Notes: a model not told the origin generated them from the sequence alone. 64,000 bases of DNA from an uncultured Spirochaetaceae bacterium (GCA_902792795.1 CADBBB010000001.1:1-64000); one strand, 5' to 3'. Shown: positions 34,362-43,738, numbered from the stretch's first letter. Made by a program: numbers and translations.

Positions 34362-36335
34362 TCACCCGTAAAAGGCGTGGGCGTTGCCGCCTTGCTTTTT
34401 GCACTCGTACATTACGGAATCGGCCTTTTCGTACAGGGCGGAGAAAGGCTCGTCGCCGCTGACATAGACGCAGCCCATGCTTACGGACACTTTATGGCCG
34501 CCCATTTCGCTCAATTCAATTTTGTCAATATTGGACATAAAGCGGTCGATGACGATTGAGGCGCTCTTGTCCTCTTGAACGCCGAGCGCGAAGACGACAA
34601 ACTCGTCTCCGCCCAGTCGAATCAAAATGTCCGAGTTGCGGAAGCTTTTTTTCATCGCCTTGGCTATTTCCACCAAAACCTTGTCGCCAACCGCGTGGCC
34701 AAAATTGTCGTTGATGAACTTGAACTTGTTCACGTCAAAAAGGCAGAACATTCCGACATGGCCTTCTTTCAAAATGTTCGAGACGCCAAGCTCGCCGCTG
34801 CGCCTGTTGCAAATGGAAGTCAAGAAGTCCGTTTCCGAAAGAATTTGCAAATTGATTTCCAGCTTTTTTTGCGCGGTTATGTCGACCAAAGAATAAACCA
34901 CCACGCGGTCGTCGTTGGAAAGAGTGACGCGCTTGGCGTGCGTAAGAATGTAACCCACGCGGCCGTCGCCATAGTGAATGGAAGACTCAAAGACTATTTC
35001 TTCGCCTTCCTTGGCGTTGACGGCGCTCTTTAGCTGGTCGTCCATCGCGTCAAGCTCTTCCTTGGTGAATTGGTTCCTAACGTCCTGAACGGTAAGCTTT
35101 CTTTCTTCGTTGGGGTCAAAGCCGTACAACTCAAGCGCCTTTTTGTTTATCAGCATGATCTCGCCGTTGGCGGCGGCGGTGACGACGGTTCCCACAGTTT
35201 GAACTTGGAACATTTCCTTAAAGAGTTTGTCCTTGTTTTGGAGAATGTCTTTAAGTTCGTTGACCGCGTTGGCTATCGTTCCAAATTCATCCTTGCGGGA
35301 AAGGTAGCGGGCAATGTCGCCGGCCCCGGAAAAATCGTTCTTCTTAAAAGCGATGATTGTGTTGTTAATCGCCGAAAGCGGCTTCATCATTCTCTCAACG
35401 CAAAAGACGCCTAGCAAAACCGTAAGCGCAGCGACGATGGCGCAAGCAACAAAAATTTGGGCTCGAATGGCCAAAATCATTTTAAACACTTCGGTCTTTG
35501 AGTCATATATTATGAAGAACCAGTTGCGATTTTTAATGTACTTGCAAGCCGCGACAATTTTGTCGTTTGAATAGGTGTACTTTCCTTCCGGCGTGACTTC
35601 ATACTTGTAATCTTTAATAATGCGCAAAATGTCCGCGTCGGTACATTCCTTTCCAACCAAGTCCGGGTGATTGTGAAAAATAAAAGTGTTGTTGGAAGCG
35701 TTTATCAAAAGGTATACGCTGTTGGGCGCGTTGGAGTTTTTTAGCTTGCTGAGCTTTTGGGAAAGCTCGTCGGTAAAAAACGCCGCTCCCGCAAAGCCTA
35801 TTGGCTCGCCAGCTTTATTAAAGACTGGAGAGTAAACTGGAATCACCATTTTTTTAGTCACCGGCGCCTTGACGATTCCGGAACAAAAAGCTTTTTTTCT
35901 TTGGCGGATTTGCGCCTCAAGATTGCCGGCGCCCTTTGCGTCCCTAAAGGTTTTGTCAACAGAGTCAGGGTTGATGTGGGCCAAAACATAAGTGTCCCAG
36001 CACGCCACATAAAGGCCTTCCATGTATTCTTTTTCCGCCGCGCACTTGTTTGTATATTCCCTAGCCCGCTTGATGTTTTGTTCGCTTGGATTTTCAAGGA
36101 CATCGACAATCTCGGCGGCCTTGCTGTATCCCGCCAAAAAGTCGCAGCAGCCTTCGATGTATGTTTCAATCAGCTCCGCCCTGTCACCGACGATTACGCT
36201 CATGTCCTCCGCGGTCTTTTCTTCAAGTATGCGGGTGATTTTTCCGTTCATAACCTTGTAGAGAAAAAATATTGAGGAAATCGCTATCAATGCAAGCAGC
36301 AGGGCGATTTTCGCGCTGATTCTTGTGGTTTTCAT
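34362..36335 (-). CDS. Diguanylate cyclase with Cache sensor, HAMP and PAS domains
   Basis: 657 residues: transmembrane helix about 8-28, extracytoplasmic dCache-like sensor (to about 280, VIPVYSPVFNKAGEPIGFAGAAFF), second helix (about 285-310), HAMP linker, PAS domain (about 385-500, QTVGTVVTAAANGEIMLINKKALELYGFDPNEE) and a GGDEF domain with GGDEF at 575-579 (IRLGGDEFVVFA). It should make cyclic-di-GMP in response to a small extracellular ligand and an internal cue. The ATG lies 7 nt after TATAAT with no ribosome site. Confidence 0.88.
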   Translation of the reverse strand: MKTTRISAKIALLLALIAISSIFFLYKVMNGKITRILEEKTAEDMSVIVGDRAELIETYIEGCCDFLAGYSKAAEIVDVLENPSEQNIKRAREYTNKCAAEKEYMEGLYVACWDTYVLAHINPDSVDKTFRDAKGAGNLEAQIRQRKKAFCSGIVKAPVTKKMVIPVYSPVFNKAGEPIGFAGAAFFTDELSQKLSKLKNSNAPNSVYLLINASNNTFIFHNHPDLVGKECTDADILRIIKDYKYEVTPEGKYTYSNDKIVAACKYIKNRNWFFIIYDSKTEVFKMILAIRAQIFVACAIVAALTVLLGVFCVERMMKPLSAINNTIIAFKKNDFSGAGDIARYLSRKDEFGTIANAVNELKDILQNKDKLFKEMFQVQTVGTVVTAAANGEIMLINKKALELYGFDPNEERKLTVQDVRNQFTKEELDAMDDQLKSAVNAKEGEEIVFESSIHYGDGRVGYILTHAKRVTLSNDDRVVVYSLVDITAQKKLEINLQILSETDFLTSICNRRSGELGVSNILKEGHVGMFCLFDVNKFKFINDNFGHAVGDKVLVEIAKAMKKSFRNSDILIRLGGDEFVVFALGVQEDKSASIVIDRFMSNIDKIELSEMGGHKVSVSMGCVYVSGDEPFSALYEKADSVMYECKKQGGNAHAFYG

Positions 36336-36342
36336 TTATTAC

Positions 36343-36348
36343 ATTATA
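36343..36348 (-). promoter_or_regulatory. -10 box of the second diguanylate cyclase gene
   Basis: TATAAT in the GCGCTATAAT context, 7 nt before the ATG; the -35 is weak. Confidence 0.5.
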
Positions 36349-36372
36349 GCGCGCTTTTTGGAATTTTGGCGC

Positions 36373-36393
36373 AAAAAACCGCCCAACGGGCGG
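36373..36393 (-). terminator. Rubrerythrin terminator
   Basis: CCGCCC-AAC-GGGCGG stem followed on the minus strand by six T. A second imperfect hairpin (CTTGCA/TGCAAG, about 36403-36426) lies between it and the gene. Confidence 0.75.
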
Positions 36394-36445
36394 CTTCTTA
36401 GGCTTGCAATCCTTTATGCTTGCAAGGCCAAAAATGCGCGACGGC

Positions 36446-37006
36446 TTAGCGGCCCCAAGTCATAATCAAGTCGTAGTTGTCCTCGCGGACTTCAAAATAC
36501 TGGTTACGCTCGCCGCAAGTGACGCAGTATTCGGGGGCGGTGGGGCCGACGACGATGTGGCCGCACTTTAGGCATTCCCAAACCTTTACGGTAGACTCCT
36601 TGAGTTTTTTGGAAGAATCCTCGTCGTTCAACAATGAACGGTAGCGCTCCTCGTGGCGCTTTTCGATTTGGGCCACGGCGCGGAACTTGGCGGCCAAGTC
36701 GGCAAAACCTTCCGCTTCGGCGGTTTTTGCAAAGCCCTCGTACATGTCCGTCCATTCGTGGTTTTCGCCGTCGGCGGCCGCCTTTAAGTTTGTGGTCGAG
36801 TCTTTTATGCCGTCCAATTCGGTCAGCCACATTTTGGCGTGCTGTTCTTCGTTGTTGGCGGTCTTTTCAAAAATCTTTGCGATTTTGTCCTGGCCCTCTT
36901 TTTGAGCCACCTGCGAAAAATAAACGTACTTGTTGCGCGCCTGCGATTCTCCGGCAAAGGCCGCCAGCAAGTTTTTCTCTGTCTGCGTTCCCGCGTATTT
37001 GCTCAT
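36446..37006 (-). CDS. rbr: Rubrerythrin
   Basis: 186 residues. The N-terminal ferritin-like diiron domain shows [16 protein letters not shown] and [11 protein letters not shown], and [11 protein letters not shown] supplies further ligands. The C-terminal rubredoxin-like Fe(SCys)4 site has [12 protein letters not shown] and [14 protein letters not shown]. It reduces hydrogen peroxide in anaerobes. The start at 37006 has AAGGAGAAG upstream; a longer frame to 37126 would run through the promoter. Confidence 0.95.
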   Translation of the reverse strand: MSKYAGTQTEKNLLAAFAGESQARNKYVYFSQVAQKEGQDKIAKIFEKTANNEEQHAKMWLTELDGIKDSTTNLKAAADGENHEWTDMYEGFAKTAEAEGFADLAAKFRAVAQIEKRHEERYRSLLNDEDSSKKLKESTVKVWECLKCGHIVVGPTAPEYCVTCGERNQYFEVREDNYDLIMTWGR

Positions 37007-37042
37007 ATTCTTCTCCTTGTGAATGGTGTAAGTTGTTCTTTT

Positions 37043-37071
37043 ATTATAAGGCAGAATTTGGGATAAAGCAA
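37043..37071 (-). promoter_or_regulatory. Rubrerythrin promoter
   Basis: TTGCTT and TATAAT are 17 bp apart. The leader carries the ribosome site. Copy 3 of the 68-nt repeat abuts the -35 upstream. Confidence 0.65.
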
Positions 37072-37074
37072 GCG

Positions 37075-37142
37075 CCGCTCGTATTTTCGTTGACAAGACC
37101 TTAACTTTTATTTCGAGCGGTTTCATCGCGTCTTTCAGACGC
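37075..37142 (+). repeat. 68-nt two-hairpin repeat, copy 3
   Basis: CCGCTCG (37075-37081) pairs with CGAGCGG (37114-37120) around a 32-nt loop containing CAAGACCTTAAC. The hairpin GCGTCT-TTC-AGACGC (37128-37142) follows, then an intrinsic terminator in the same orientation. No gene lies upstream on this strand. Confidence 0.7.
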
Positions 37143-37152
37143 TACCGCCACA

Positions 37153-37183
37153 AGGGCTGCCCAAGTTGGGCGGCCCTTTTTTT
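37153..37183 (+). terminator. Terminator after structured repeat copy 3
   Basis: AGGGC and GCCCAA pair with TTGGGC and GCCCT (one internal mismatch), followed by seven T on the plus strand. There is no plus-strand protein gene for it to serve; the convergent DUF1848 gene ends just beyond it. Confidence 0.7.
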
Positions 37184-37195
37184 GTCGGCATCGCC

Positions 37196-38143
37196 TTAAA
37201 ACAATTCCCGCTGCCCGTCACCGCTCGCGGAGGCCTTCCAGCTTTTTTGCTCCGCCTGGCGGACTACATCGCCCGGCAATTCGCCGCCCAGCAAAAAAGG
37301 CGAGCGTGGATCATGGCGCGCGGCGTTGCGCTTGACCGCCCGCCAGTCGCTGTTGGCGTAACAATAGCGGCAATAGTGGCGGCAGCTGGAATACGCGCCG
37401 ATGTCGCAAGAAAGATAGCAGGCGCATTCCGAGCGCGACGGCGTAAACTTTGGGAAATTTAGCGGCTGCCCCAAGGCCTTTTCGTAAATGGCGGGCGTCA
37501 TGCAGCCGCCGCATTCCGCTCCGTAGGCCGACAAAAAATCGCCCTCTCCGCAAGTCCGTATCGTAATCTTGTTGGCGGCGGCGATGGCAATCAAGTCCTT
37601 GCCGAGCGCGGTTTTTTCTTGCTCGGTCATTTCGCGCGCCTCTGGAAAATTGCGCCGGACTTTTGGATAGATGTCGATAAAGCTGATAACGCAATAGTCA
37701 GTCCAGCCGCTTAGGGCGCGCGCGAGTGTTTCAAAGGCGCGGCAGTGATAGTCCGCCGTATATTTACTGTCAAGAAAAATCGGGTCGTAGCGCCAAACGA
37801 TTCTGTCCTTTCCCGCCAGCGCCGAAAGTTTTTGGAAAGCGGCGACTATCTCGCGCTTGTCGGGAACGCCAGGCTCTATGTCGCGGCCATAAGCGGTAAT
37901 CGTAACTTGCCAATATTGCGCGAAGCCGCGCTCGTTCAACTCCGCAATATGTGGCAGCATCGGAATAGGATTCTTCGAGCAAAAACCGATCATGTCAACG
38001 ATGTCGGGGCGAATTTCAAAGCGGGTCACGGCGCTTTGGTTGTAGGGATTCCTAACCATCACATAGCCTTCGCGGACGCGGTTCATGAACCATTCAGAGT
38101 AAAATGCCGGTATGTCCGTGCGTTGGCCCGTGTTCAAAATCAT
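37196..38143 (-). CDS. DUF1848 family iron-sulfur protein
   Basis: 315 residues of the DUF1848 family: ILNTGQRTDIPAFYSEWFMNR at the start, IGFCSKNP and VWRYDPIFLD in the body, and a C-terminal cysteine cluster (CACYLSCDIGAYSSCRHYCRYCYAN) fit for an Fe-S cluster. Family members resemble radical-SAM/spore-photoproduct-lyase-like proteins, but the reaction is unknown to me. Alone on this strand and divergent from the third GGDEF gene. Confidence 0.75.
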   Translation of the reverse strand: MILNTGQRTDIPAFYSEWFMNRVREGYVMVRNPYNQSAVTRFEIRPDIVDMIGFCSKNPIPMLPHIAELNERGFAQYWQVTITAYGRDIEPGVPDKREIVAAFQKLSALAGKDRIVWRYDPIFLDSKYTADYHCRAFETLARALSGWTDYCVISFIDIYPKVRRNFPEAREMTEQEKTALGKDLIAIAAANKITIRTCGEGDFLSAYGAECGGCMTPAIYEKALGQPLNFPKFTPSRSECACYLSCDIGAYSSCRHYCRYCYANSDWRAVKRNAARHDPRSPFLLGGELPGDVVRQAEQKSWKASASGDGQRELF

Positions 38144-38191
38144 CAGAATAAAACTAGCGCATTTATGATTTTTATTCTAGAAACAAATGTA

Positions 38192-38220
38192 TTGCCCAAA
38201 GAGCGAAAAAAATTTATACT
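38192..38220 (+). promoter_or_regulatory. Promoter of the 7TM-PAS-GGDEF gene
   Basis: TTGCCC and TATACT are 17 bp apart. The predicted leader is about 28 nt and contains GGAGAG before the GTG start at 38255. Confidence 0.6.
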
Positions 38221-38254
38221 AACAAAATTAGGATTTATCTTTGGAGAGAAACCA

Positions 38255-39766
38255 GTGCGCGACATTTTGCTTTCAATTCAATACGCAAGCATAGTAGGTT
38301 TGTTCATAGAGTGTTGGATTATTTTTCACCGCTTAAAAAACGCGCCTTTGTCATATCTTTTTCTTAGCTGCCTCGCCATTTTAGTGAACAACATAGGCTA
38401 TCTGTTTCAACTGCTTTCCACAACGCAAGAAACATACATAACCGCGCTAAGATTCTCTTACGGAGGACGCGTGTGGATAACGCTGTTTCTATTTTTGTTC
38501 ACGATTGAACTTTGCAAAATTAAATTTTCTAAATTTTTTAGGAACATCCTTGTTCTCGCGCACATATTCATTTATCTTTCCATACTGACGCTGACAAAAA
38601 ATAATTTGTATTACACATGGACAAAATTCAGCGCGCAAAATATTTTTCCCCAAATGTCTCACGGAAACGGAATTGTCCATCACATTTTTATGGTCCTTCA
38701 ATTCTTTTACATCGCGATTGGCTTTAAATGGCTTTTTACCGCATGGCGCAAAGAAAAAAATCGCACCACAAAAAAATGTTTTATGGCTGTAATCGTTTCG
38801 TTGTTTATAGAATTTCTGTTCTTCACCGTTCAAATGCTAAAAATTTTTGAAATCACAAAAATATACGACGTGACAATTTTTGGCTATATAATCAGCGCTG
38901 TCGTAATGTTTGTGGCCTTTTTTAGATACGACCTTCTTGGCGCCAGGGAAACGGCGCGCGACTTTATCATCGACCATTTGTCGGAAGGAATCATCGCGGT
39001 TGACAAAAATCAAGACATTCAATACTGCAACAAAACCGCGATGGAAATATTCCCCAACATAGAAAGCGAATCGGCCAGCGTAATGCAAAAAATTAAAGGC
39101 GCGATTTTAGATGGAAGCTCGGTCAGCGCGAACAACAGGGTCTACACAGCCGAAGAAAATGACTTGATTCGCGACAACAAAAATTTTGGCAAGCTCTACG
39201 TTTTGGTTGACACGACAGAAAGTTTTGAACACTTTAAAAAAGAAAAATACAATTTGCAGAGGGAACTTAGAATCGATCCAATGACCGGCCTTTACAACCG
39301 AAACGGCATGGAGCATTTTTCAAAAATTCTTTACGAAGAGGCGCTGCAAAACGGCAAGGCGCTTTTTGCCTGCATTTGCGACATGAACGGCCTTAAATAC
39401 ATAAACGACAACTTTGGCCACAAAGAAGGCGACCGCGCCATAATAAAGCTTTCGCAAATAATAAAAGAAGCCGCCGACAAAGACGACATGGCCTTTAGAA
39501 TCGGCGGCGACGAATTTTTGATTATCGGACTAAAAGACAATGTTGACGGCGCGGCAAACGAATTCCGCGCCAAGGCCGAAAAGGCCATCGCGGCCGCCAA
39601 CCAAGAGTTGAACCTTCCCTATAAGGTTGACATGAGCTACGGCCCTCTCGCCAAAAAAATCACCGGCTCGCCAAACGAATTTTCAGACTTGCTCAAGCGT
39701 TCCGACACGCTGATGTACGAAATGAAGAAAAATCGCGACGAGCACAGAAGGCAAAGCGACGAATGA
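38255..39766 (+). CDS. 7TM-PAS-GGDEF diguanylate cyclase
   Basis: 503 residues. The first 220 contain about seven hydrophobic helices resembling the 7TM sensor found at the front of some histidine kinases. Next come a PAS-like domain (about 230-310, LSEGIIAVDKNQDIQYCNKTAMEIF) and a GGDEF domain with GGDEF at 417-421 (FRIGGDEFLIIG). The GTG start is chosen from GGAGAG 6 nt upstream and the promoter position; the open frame upstream to 37745 is a shadow of the DUF1848 gene. It is the third cyclic-di-GMP synthase here with a different sensor. Confidence 0.82.
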   Translation: MRDILLSIQYASIVGLFIECWIIFHRLKNAPLSYLFLSCLAILVNNIGYLFQLLSTTQETYITALRFSYGGRVWITLFLFLFTIELCKIKFSKFFRNILVLAHIFIYLSILTLTKNNLYYTWTKFSAQNIFPQMSHGNGIVHHIFMVLQFFYIAIGFKWLFTAWRKEKNRTTKKCFMAVIVSLFIEFLFFTVQMLKIFEITKIYDVTIFGYIISAVVMFVAFFRYDLLGARETARDFIIDHLSEGIIAVDKNQDIQYCNKTAMEIFPNIESESASVMQKIKGAILDGSSVSANNRVYTAEENDLIRDNKNFGKLYVLVDTTESFEHFKKEKYNLQRELRIDPMTGLYNRNGMEHFSKILYEEALQNGKALFACICDMNGLKYINDNFGHKEGDRAIIKLSQIIKEAADKDDMAFRIGGDEFLIIGLKDNVDGAANEFRAKAEKAIAAANQELNLPYKVDMSYGPLAKKITGSPNEFSDLLKRSDTLMYEMKKNRDEHRRQSDE

Positions 39767-39771
39767 CAGCG

Positions 39772-41175
39772 TCACGGCTCGGGATTAAGATGCAACTTTA
39801 ATTCCGAAATGACGTCCATCATCCAAATAGAGCCGCCGTCTTCATGAGTTTCACCATCTGATATTCTAACGGCAACTTCTCCCGCGCTTGGACGGGCATC
39901 TTTAGCTCCTCCAGCTAGTGTCGATAAAATTATCATCGAAACACTTGCATGATCCGCTGGTTTTTCCGCAAATCCTTTGTTTTTAAAGAATGACGCCATT
40001 TCTTCGCCGTTTATTGGTTGAACAAGGGTGTCGCTCCTACTGTAGTACAAATAAATGCGGTCGTTTTTGTTTGGAGTCCAGCCCTTTAAAAGAGAGACAG
40101 TGTCAAGCGCGGCCGAAAGCTTTTGAGAACTTGCGCTTGTCGTGTCTAGCAATTCGTCGGAAAAGGCGTCAGAAAGCTTTGGCATTCCCGCCTCTTTAAT
40201 TTTTTTGTCAATTTCTTCTCTGGTGAATTTCTTGGACAAAAACCAATCGTTGATTTTTTCAGAAAGCTTTGGCTTAAAGGCCGTTGAATAGTTCAGTCCC
40301 AAAAATTTGTACATGTTATAGCTCAAGACTGGATAGACGACCACGGCGATGTCCCGCTCCTCGTCCTTGACGTCAAGGTAAGACATGTAAGTCTTGTTCA
40401 AGTCATAAGGGCCTGAACCTGCGTAAGTGGCGGCTATGTTTTCATCATATTCACCTTGGTCCACAAGCTTTTGGACAGCGACGGCAGTTTGGCCGCCTTG
40501 GGAATATCCAACGTTCAACAAATAGTCATCCCAAGTGTAGCCCTTTTCTTTCAACAATTCCTTAGCGACCTTTAGGGCCTCAAGGTTGGCGCGGGCGTTG
40601 TAGTCGCCTTCGCAGTAATATTGAACAGAGCCATTTGTTTCGCCAAAGCCGTAATAGTCGGCGGCGACAGTGATTATCTTGTGGTTTTCCACGCCTATAT
40701 AAACCGGGTCCGGTCCAATCAAATCAACTTGCGCTTTTATTCCAAGCGCGGAAATTTCTTTTAAGCCTATCGCCTTGTTATCCTTTTCTTCCACTACGCC
40801 ATAAGACGGACACTCATAGTTGGTCATAATCGTGTAATGGTTGTAGAGCATGATGCCGTCAGCCTTTTTGTCTTCTTGGTTGTAGATTGTTTTTGGAACG
40901 CAAATAATGCCGGAAAGCATCACGGGATAGCCGTAAGGGTCTTTGTAAGGATAAACAAAGCGCATTCCGACGATGGAAGAAATAGGATAAATCAGCTTTA
41001 CATTTATGCCAGAAAAATCCTCATCCTGCTCAATGTCTGTGTAATTGTCATCTATGCGGGTGATTCTGGCCGGTCCCAGTACAGGGGCGGAACTGTCGTC
41101 TGAACAGGCGGCCGCAAAAATCGCCAATACAAGCGCCGCAAGAACGGCAAAACAATTGGTTTTAGTTTTATTCAT
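39772..41175 (-). CDS. Secreted lipoprotein alpha/beta-hydrolase (secretory lipase-like)
   Basis: 467 residues with a signal peptide and lipobox FAAAC (Cys24). The nucleophile elbow GYSQGGQ gives Ser225; GSVQYYCEGDYNARANLEALKVAKELL precedes it as in fungal-type secretory (LIP) lipases. DHASVSM near the end may supply the catalytic His. It probably hydrolyses esters or lipids at the cell surface. A perfect palindrome overlaps its promoter. Confidence 0.72.
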   Translation of the reverse strand: MNKTKTNCFAVLAALVLAIFAAACSDDSSAPVLGPARITRIDDNYTDIEQDEDFSGINVKLIYPISSIVGMRFVYPYKDPYGYPVMLSGIICVPKTIYNQEDKKADGIMLYNHYTIMTNYECPSYGVVEEKDNKAIGLKEISALGIKAQVDLIGPDPVYIGVENHKIITVAADYYGFGETNGSVQYYCEGDYNARANLEALKVAKELLKEKGYTWDDYLLNVGYSQGGQTAVAVQKLVDQGEYDENIAATYAGSGPYDLNKTYMSYLDVKDEERDIAVVVYPVLSYNMYKFLGLNYSTAFKPKLSEKINDWFLSKKFTREEIDKKIKEAGMPKLSDAFSDELLDTTSASSQKLSAALDTVSLLKGWTPNKNDRIYLYYSRSDTLVQPINGEEMASFFKNKGFAEKPADHASVSMIILSTLAGGAKDARPSAGEVAVRISDGETHEDGGSIWMMDVISELKLHLNPEP

Positions 41176-41182
41176 ATAAACC

Positions 41183-41227
41183 TCGCTTATGTCATTATAG
41201 GATATAACGACATAAGCGATTTGTCAA
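41183..41227 (-). promoter_or_regulatory. Lipase promoter with 11-bp-arm inverted repeat
   Basis: TCGCTTATGTC (41183-41193) and GACATAAGCGA (41209-41219) are perfect inverted arms around 15 bp that contain the -10 region. TTGACA (41227-41222) forms the -35 and overlaps the stop codon of the small Feo gene; TATCCT at 17 bp or TATAAT at 22 bp could serve as -10. This looks like a repressor site, or a stem that doubles as feo terminator. Confidence 0.55.
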
Positions 41228-41355
41228 CGACACTTTTTGCAGTTCTCGCAGCCGCAGCCGCAAGAACTTTTTCCGTTAATTTTCTTTTTTACAAGGCTTA
41301 GAACGGCGGCCGCCACAACGACCGCCAAAATCAAGCCAACGATTATCGTTCCCAT
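41224..41355 (-). CDS. FeoB-associated cysteine-rich membrane protein
   Basis: A 43-residue protein directly abutting the feoB stop. It has one transmembrane helix (TIIVGLILAVVVAAAVLSLV) and a basic stretch, then a cysteine cluster CGCGCENCKKC. This matches the small FeoB-associated proteins found at the end of feo operons, which presumably handle iron at the cytosolic face of FeoB. Confidence 0.85.
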   Translation of the reverse strand: MGTIIVGLILAVVVAAAVLSLVKKKINGKSSCGCGCENCKKCR

Positions 41356-43737
41356 TTACTTTGCCACGCTTGCGGAAAGCTTTGTAGCCTCGCTGTATTT
41401 TTTAAAGAAGAGCATGTAAATCATCGCCGCCAAAATCACGACAGACGCCGCAAGCCCCGCAACGTTGGCAGAACCGTTGACCGCGCCTCCGATTTGGTTT
41501 ACCAACAATGCTACGGCGTAAGCAAAGCCGCACTGCCAGCCAATCGCGAACCAGGTCCACTTGGCGCTGTTCATCTCGCGGCGAATCGCTCCGATTGCGG
41601 CAAAGCAGGGCGCGCACAAAAGGTTGAAGACCAAGAAAGAATATCCGGTCACGCCCGTAAAGGCTTGGGCCAGCGCTTGGTAAGCCGTCAAGTCGCCCGC
41701 GCCGTAAAGAATGCCCATCGTGCCCACGATGTTTTCTTTGGCCACCAAGCCGGTGATTGACGCGACCGCCGCCTGCCAGTTGCCCCATCCAAGCGGACTG
41801 AAAATCCAGGCGATCGCTCCGCCAATCTTTGCAAGAATGGAAGAATCCAATTGGTCTTCGGCCAGCATGCCGAATCCTTCCTCTGTCCAGCCAAAGAACG
41901 ATGTGAACCAAACGACGATTGTTGAAAGCAAAATGATTGTTCCCGCCTTTTTGATGAATGACCAGCCGCGCTCCCACATGGAACGGAGGACGTTGCCCAG
42001 CGTGGGCAAGTGGTAGGCCGGAAGCTCCATGACAAACGGCGCCGGATTTCCCGCGAACATCTTTGTCTTTTTAAGAATGATTCCCGAAATTACGATTGCC
42101 GCCATTCCGACAAAGTAGGCGCTTGTGGCGACCCATGCTGAACCGCCGAAAATCGCTCCGGCAATCATCGCGATAAAGGGCACCTTGGCGCCGCACGGAA
42201 TGAATGTCGTTGTCATAATCGTCATTCGGCGGTCGCGCTCGTTCTCTATCGTGCGGCTTGCCATAATTCCAGGAACGCCGCAGCCTGTGCCGACCAGCAT
42301 CGGGATGAACGACTTTCCTGACAAACCAAACTTGCGGAAAATGCGGTCAAGCACAAAGGCGATTCTGGCCATGTAGCCGCACGCTTCCAAGAAAGCGAGC
42401 AACAGGAACAAAACTAGCATTTGCGGAACAAAGCCAAGCACCGCGCCGACGCCGGCCACGATTCCGTCAAGAATAAGGCCGCTAAGCCATTCGGCGCATT
42501 CCGCTTTTTCCAAAAGCGATCCTACCAAAACAGGAACGCCGGGAACCCATATTCCGTAGTCGGCGGGATCCGGGCCTTCCTCTCCATACTTGTCGGCCAA
42601 TGCCTGCGCTTCGGCGGCCGCTTCTTCCGTAATCTCTATGGGCTCGGAAGGCTCAAGCGTTTCTTCGTCGACAACAATGTAAGAAGACTCGCCAGCCTCC
42701 ATCGCTTCCAAAATCGCGCTCGTGTCGCCGTATTCTTCGGCGGCCGCTTCGTAGGCGCTTGTTCCAATTCCAAACAAATGCCAGCCGTCGCCAAACAAGC
42801 CGTCGTTAGCCCAGTCGGTCGCCGCGGCTCCAACGCCCACCATAGAAATCCAATAAACAAAGAACATGATGGCGGCGAATATGGGCAAGCCCAGCCAGCG
42901 GTTGGTGACCACGCGGTCAATCTTGTCTGAATTGCTGAACTTTCCAATGTCGCGCTTTTTATAGCTGGACTTTAAAATTCCCGCGATGTAAATGTAACGC
43001 TCGTTTGTGATTATGCTTTCCGCGTCGTCGTCCAATTCCTTTTCGGCGGCCTTTATGTCGCCCTCGATATGTTCTAGCGTTGTCGCGTCAATTTTAAGGG
43101 ATTCCATAACCTTGTCGTCGCGCTCAAAAATCTTAATCGCGTACCAACGCTGCTGCTCTTCCGGCAAATCGTGGACAATCGCTTCCTCAATATGCGCGAG
43201 CGCGTGCTCGACAGGGCCGCTGAACGAATGCTGCGGAACGGTCTTTGTTTCCTGAGCGGCCTTAATCGCTTCTTCCGCCGCGTCCATAACGCCGTCGCCC
43301 TTGAGCGCGGAAATCTCGACAATCTTGCAGCCAAGCTGGCGCGAAAGTTCGGGAACGTCAATTTTGTCTCCGGCCTTTTTTACCAAGTCCATCATGTTGA
43401 GCGCCACGACCACCGGGATTCCAAGCTCCACAAGCTGGGTGGTAAGATACAAGTTGCGCTCAAGGTTGGTCGCGTCGACAATGTTCAAAATAGCGTCGGG
43501 CCGCTCGCCGACCAAATAGTTGCGCGCGACGACTTCTTCCAACGTGTACGGAGAAAGCGAATAAATGCCGGGCAAGTCGGTGATGGTGACGCCGTCGTGT
43601 TTTTTTAGCTTTCCTTCTTTTTTTTCTACGGTCACTCCCGGCCAGTTTCCTACAAATTGGTTGGAACCGGTGAGGGCGTTAAAAAGAGTTGTCTTTCCCG
43701 CGTTGGGGTTTCCTGCAAGAGCTATTTTTATATCCAT
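41356..43737 (-). CDS. feoB: Ferrous iron transporter B
   Basis: 793 residues. The N-terminal G domain has GNPNAGKTTLFNALTG (G1), TDLPGIYSLSPYT (G3) and VALNMMDL (G4). The membrane domain carries the gate motifs GTGCGVPGIMASR and TFIPCGAKVPF, conserved in FeoB. An insertion of about 100 residues rich in Glu/Ala (around 340-400) lies between the first helices. It imports Fe(II). The ATG at 43737 is 1 nt after the feoA stop; a TTG at 43746 is less likely. Confidence 0.96.
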   Translation of the reverse strand: MDIKIALAGNPNAGKTTLFNALTGSNQFVGNWPGVTVEKKEGKLKKHDGVTITDLPGIYSLSPYTLEEVVARNYLVGERPDAILNIVDATNLERNLYLTTQLVELGIPVVVALNMMDLVKKAGDKIDVPELSRQLGCKIVEISALKGDGVMDAAEEAIKAAQETKTVPQHSFSGPVEHALAHIEEAIVHDLPEEQQRWYAIKIFERDDKVMESLKIDATTLEHIEGDIKAAEKELDDDAESIITNERYIYIAGILKSSYKKRDIGKFSNSDKIDRVVTNRWLGLPIFAAIMFFVYWISMVGVGAAATDWANDGLFGDGWHLFGIGTSAYEAAAEEYGDTSAILEAMEAGESSYIVVDEETLEPSEPIEITEEAAAEAQALADKYGEEGPDPADYGIWVPGVPVLVGSLLEKAECAEWLSGLILDGIVAGVGAVLGFVPQMLVLFLLLAFLEACGYMARIAFVLDRIFRKFGLSGKSFIPMLVGTGCGVPGIMASRTIENERDRRMTIMTTTFIPCGAKVPFIAMIAGAIFGGSAWVATSAYFVGMAAIVISGIILKKTKMFAGNPAPFVMELPAYHLPTLGNVLRSMWERGWSFIKKAGTIILLSTIVVWFTSFFGWTEEGFGMLAEDQLDSSILAKIGGAIAWIFSPLGWGNWQAAVASITGLVAKENIVGTMGILYGAGDLTAYQALAQAFTGVTGYSFLVFNLLCAPCFAAIGAIRREMNSAKWTWFAIGWQCGFAYAVALLVNQIGGAVNGSANVAGLAASVVILAAMIYMLFFKKYSEATKLSASVAK

Positions 43738-43738
43738 T

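Noticed and set aside
37745-38254. N-terminal extension of the third GGDEF protein
   Set aside because: It is a shadow of DUF1848; promoter and GGAGAG-GTG place the start at 38255.
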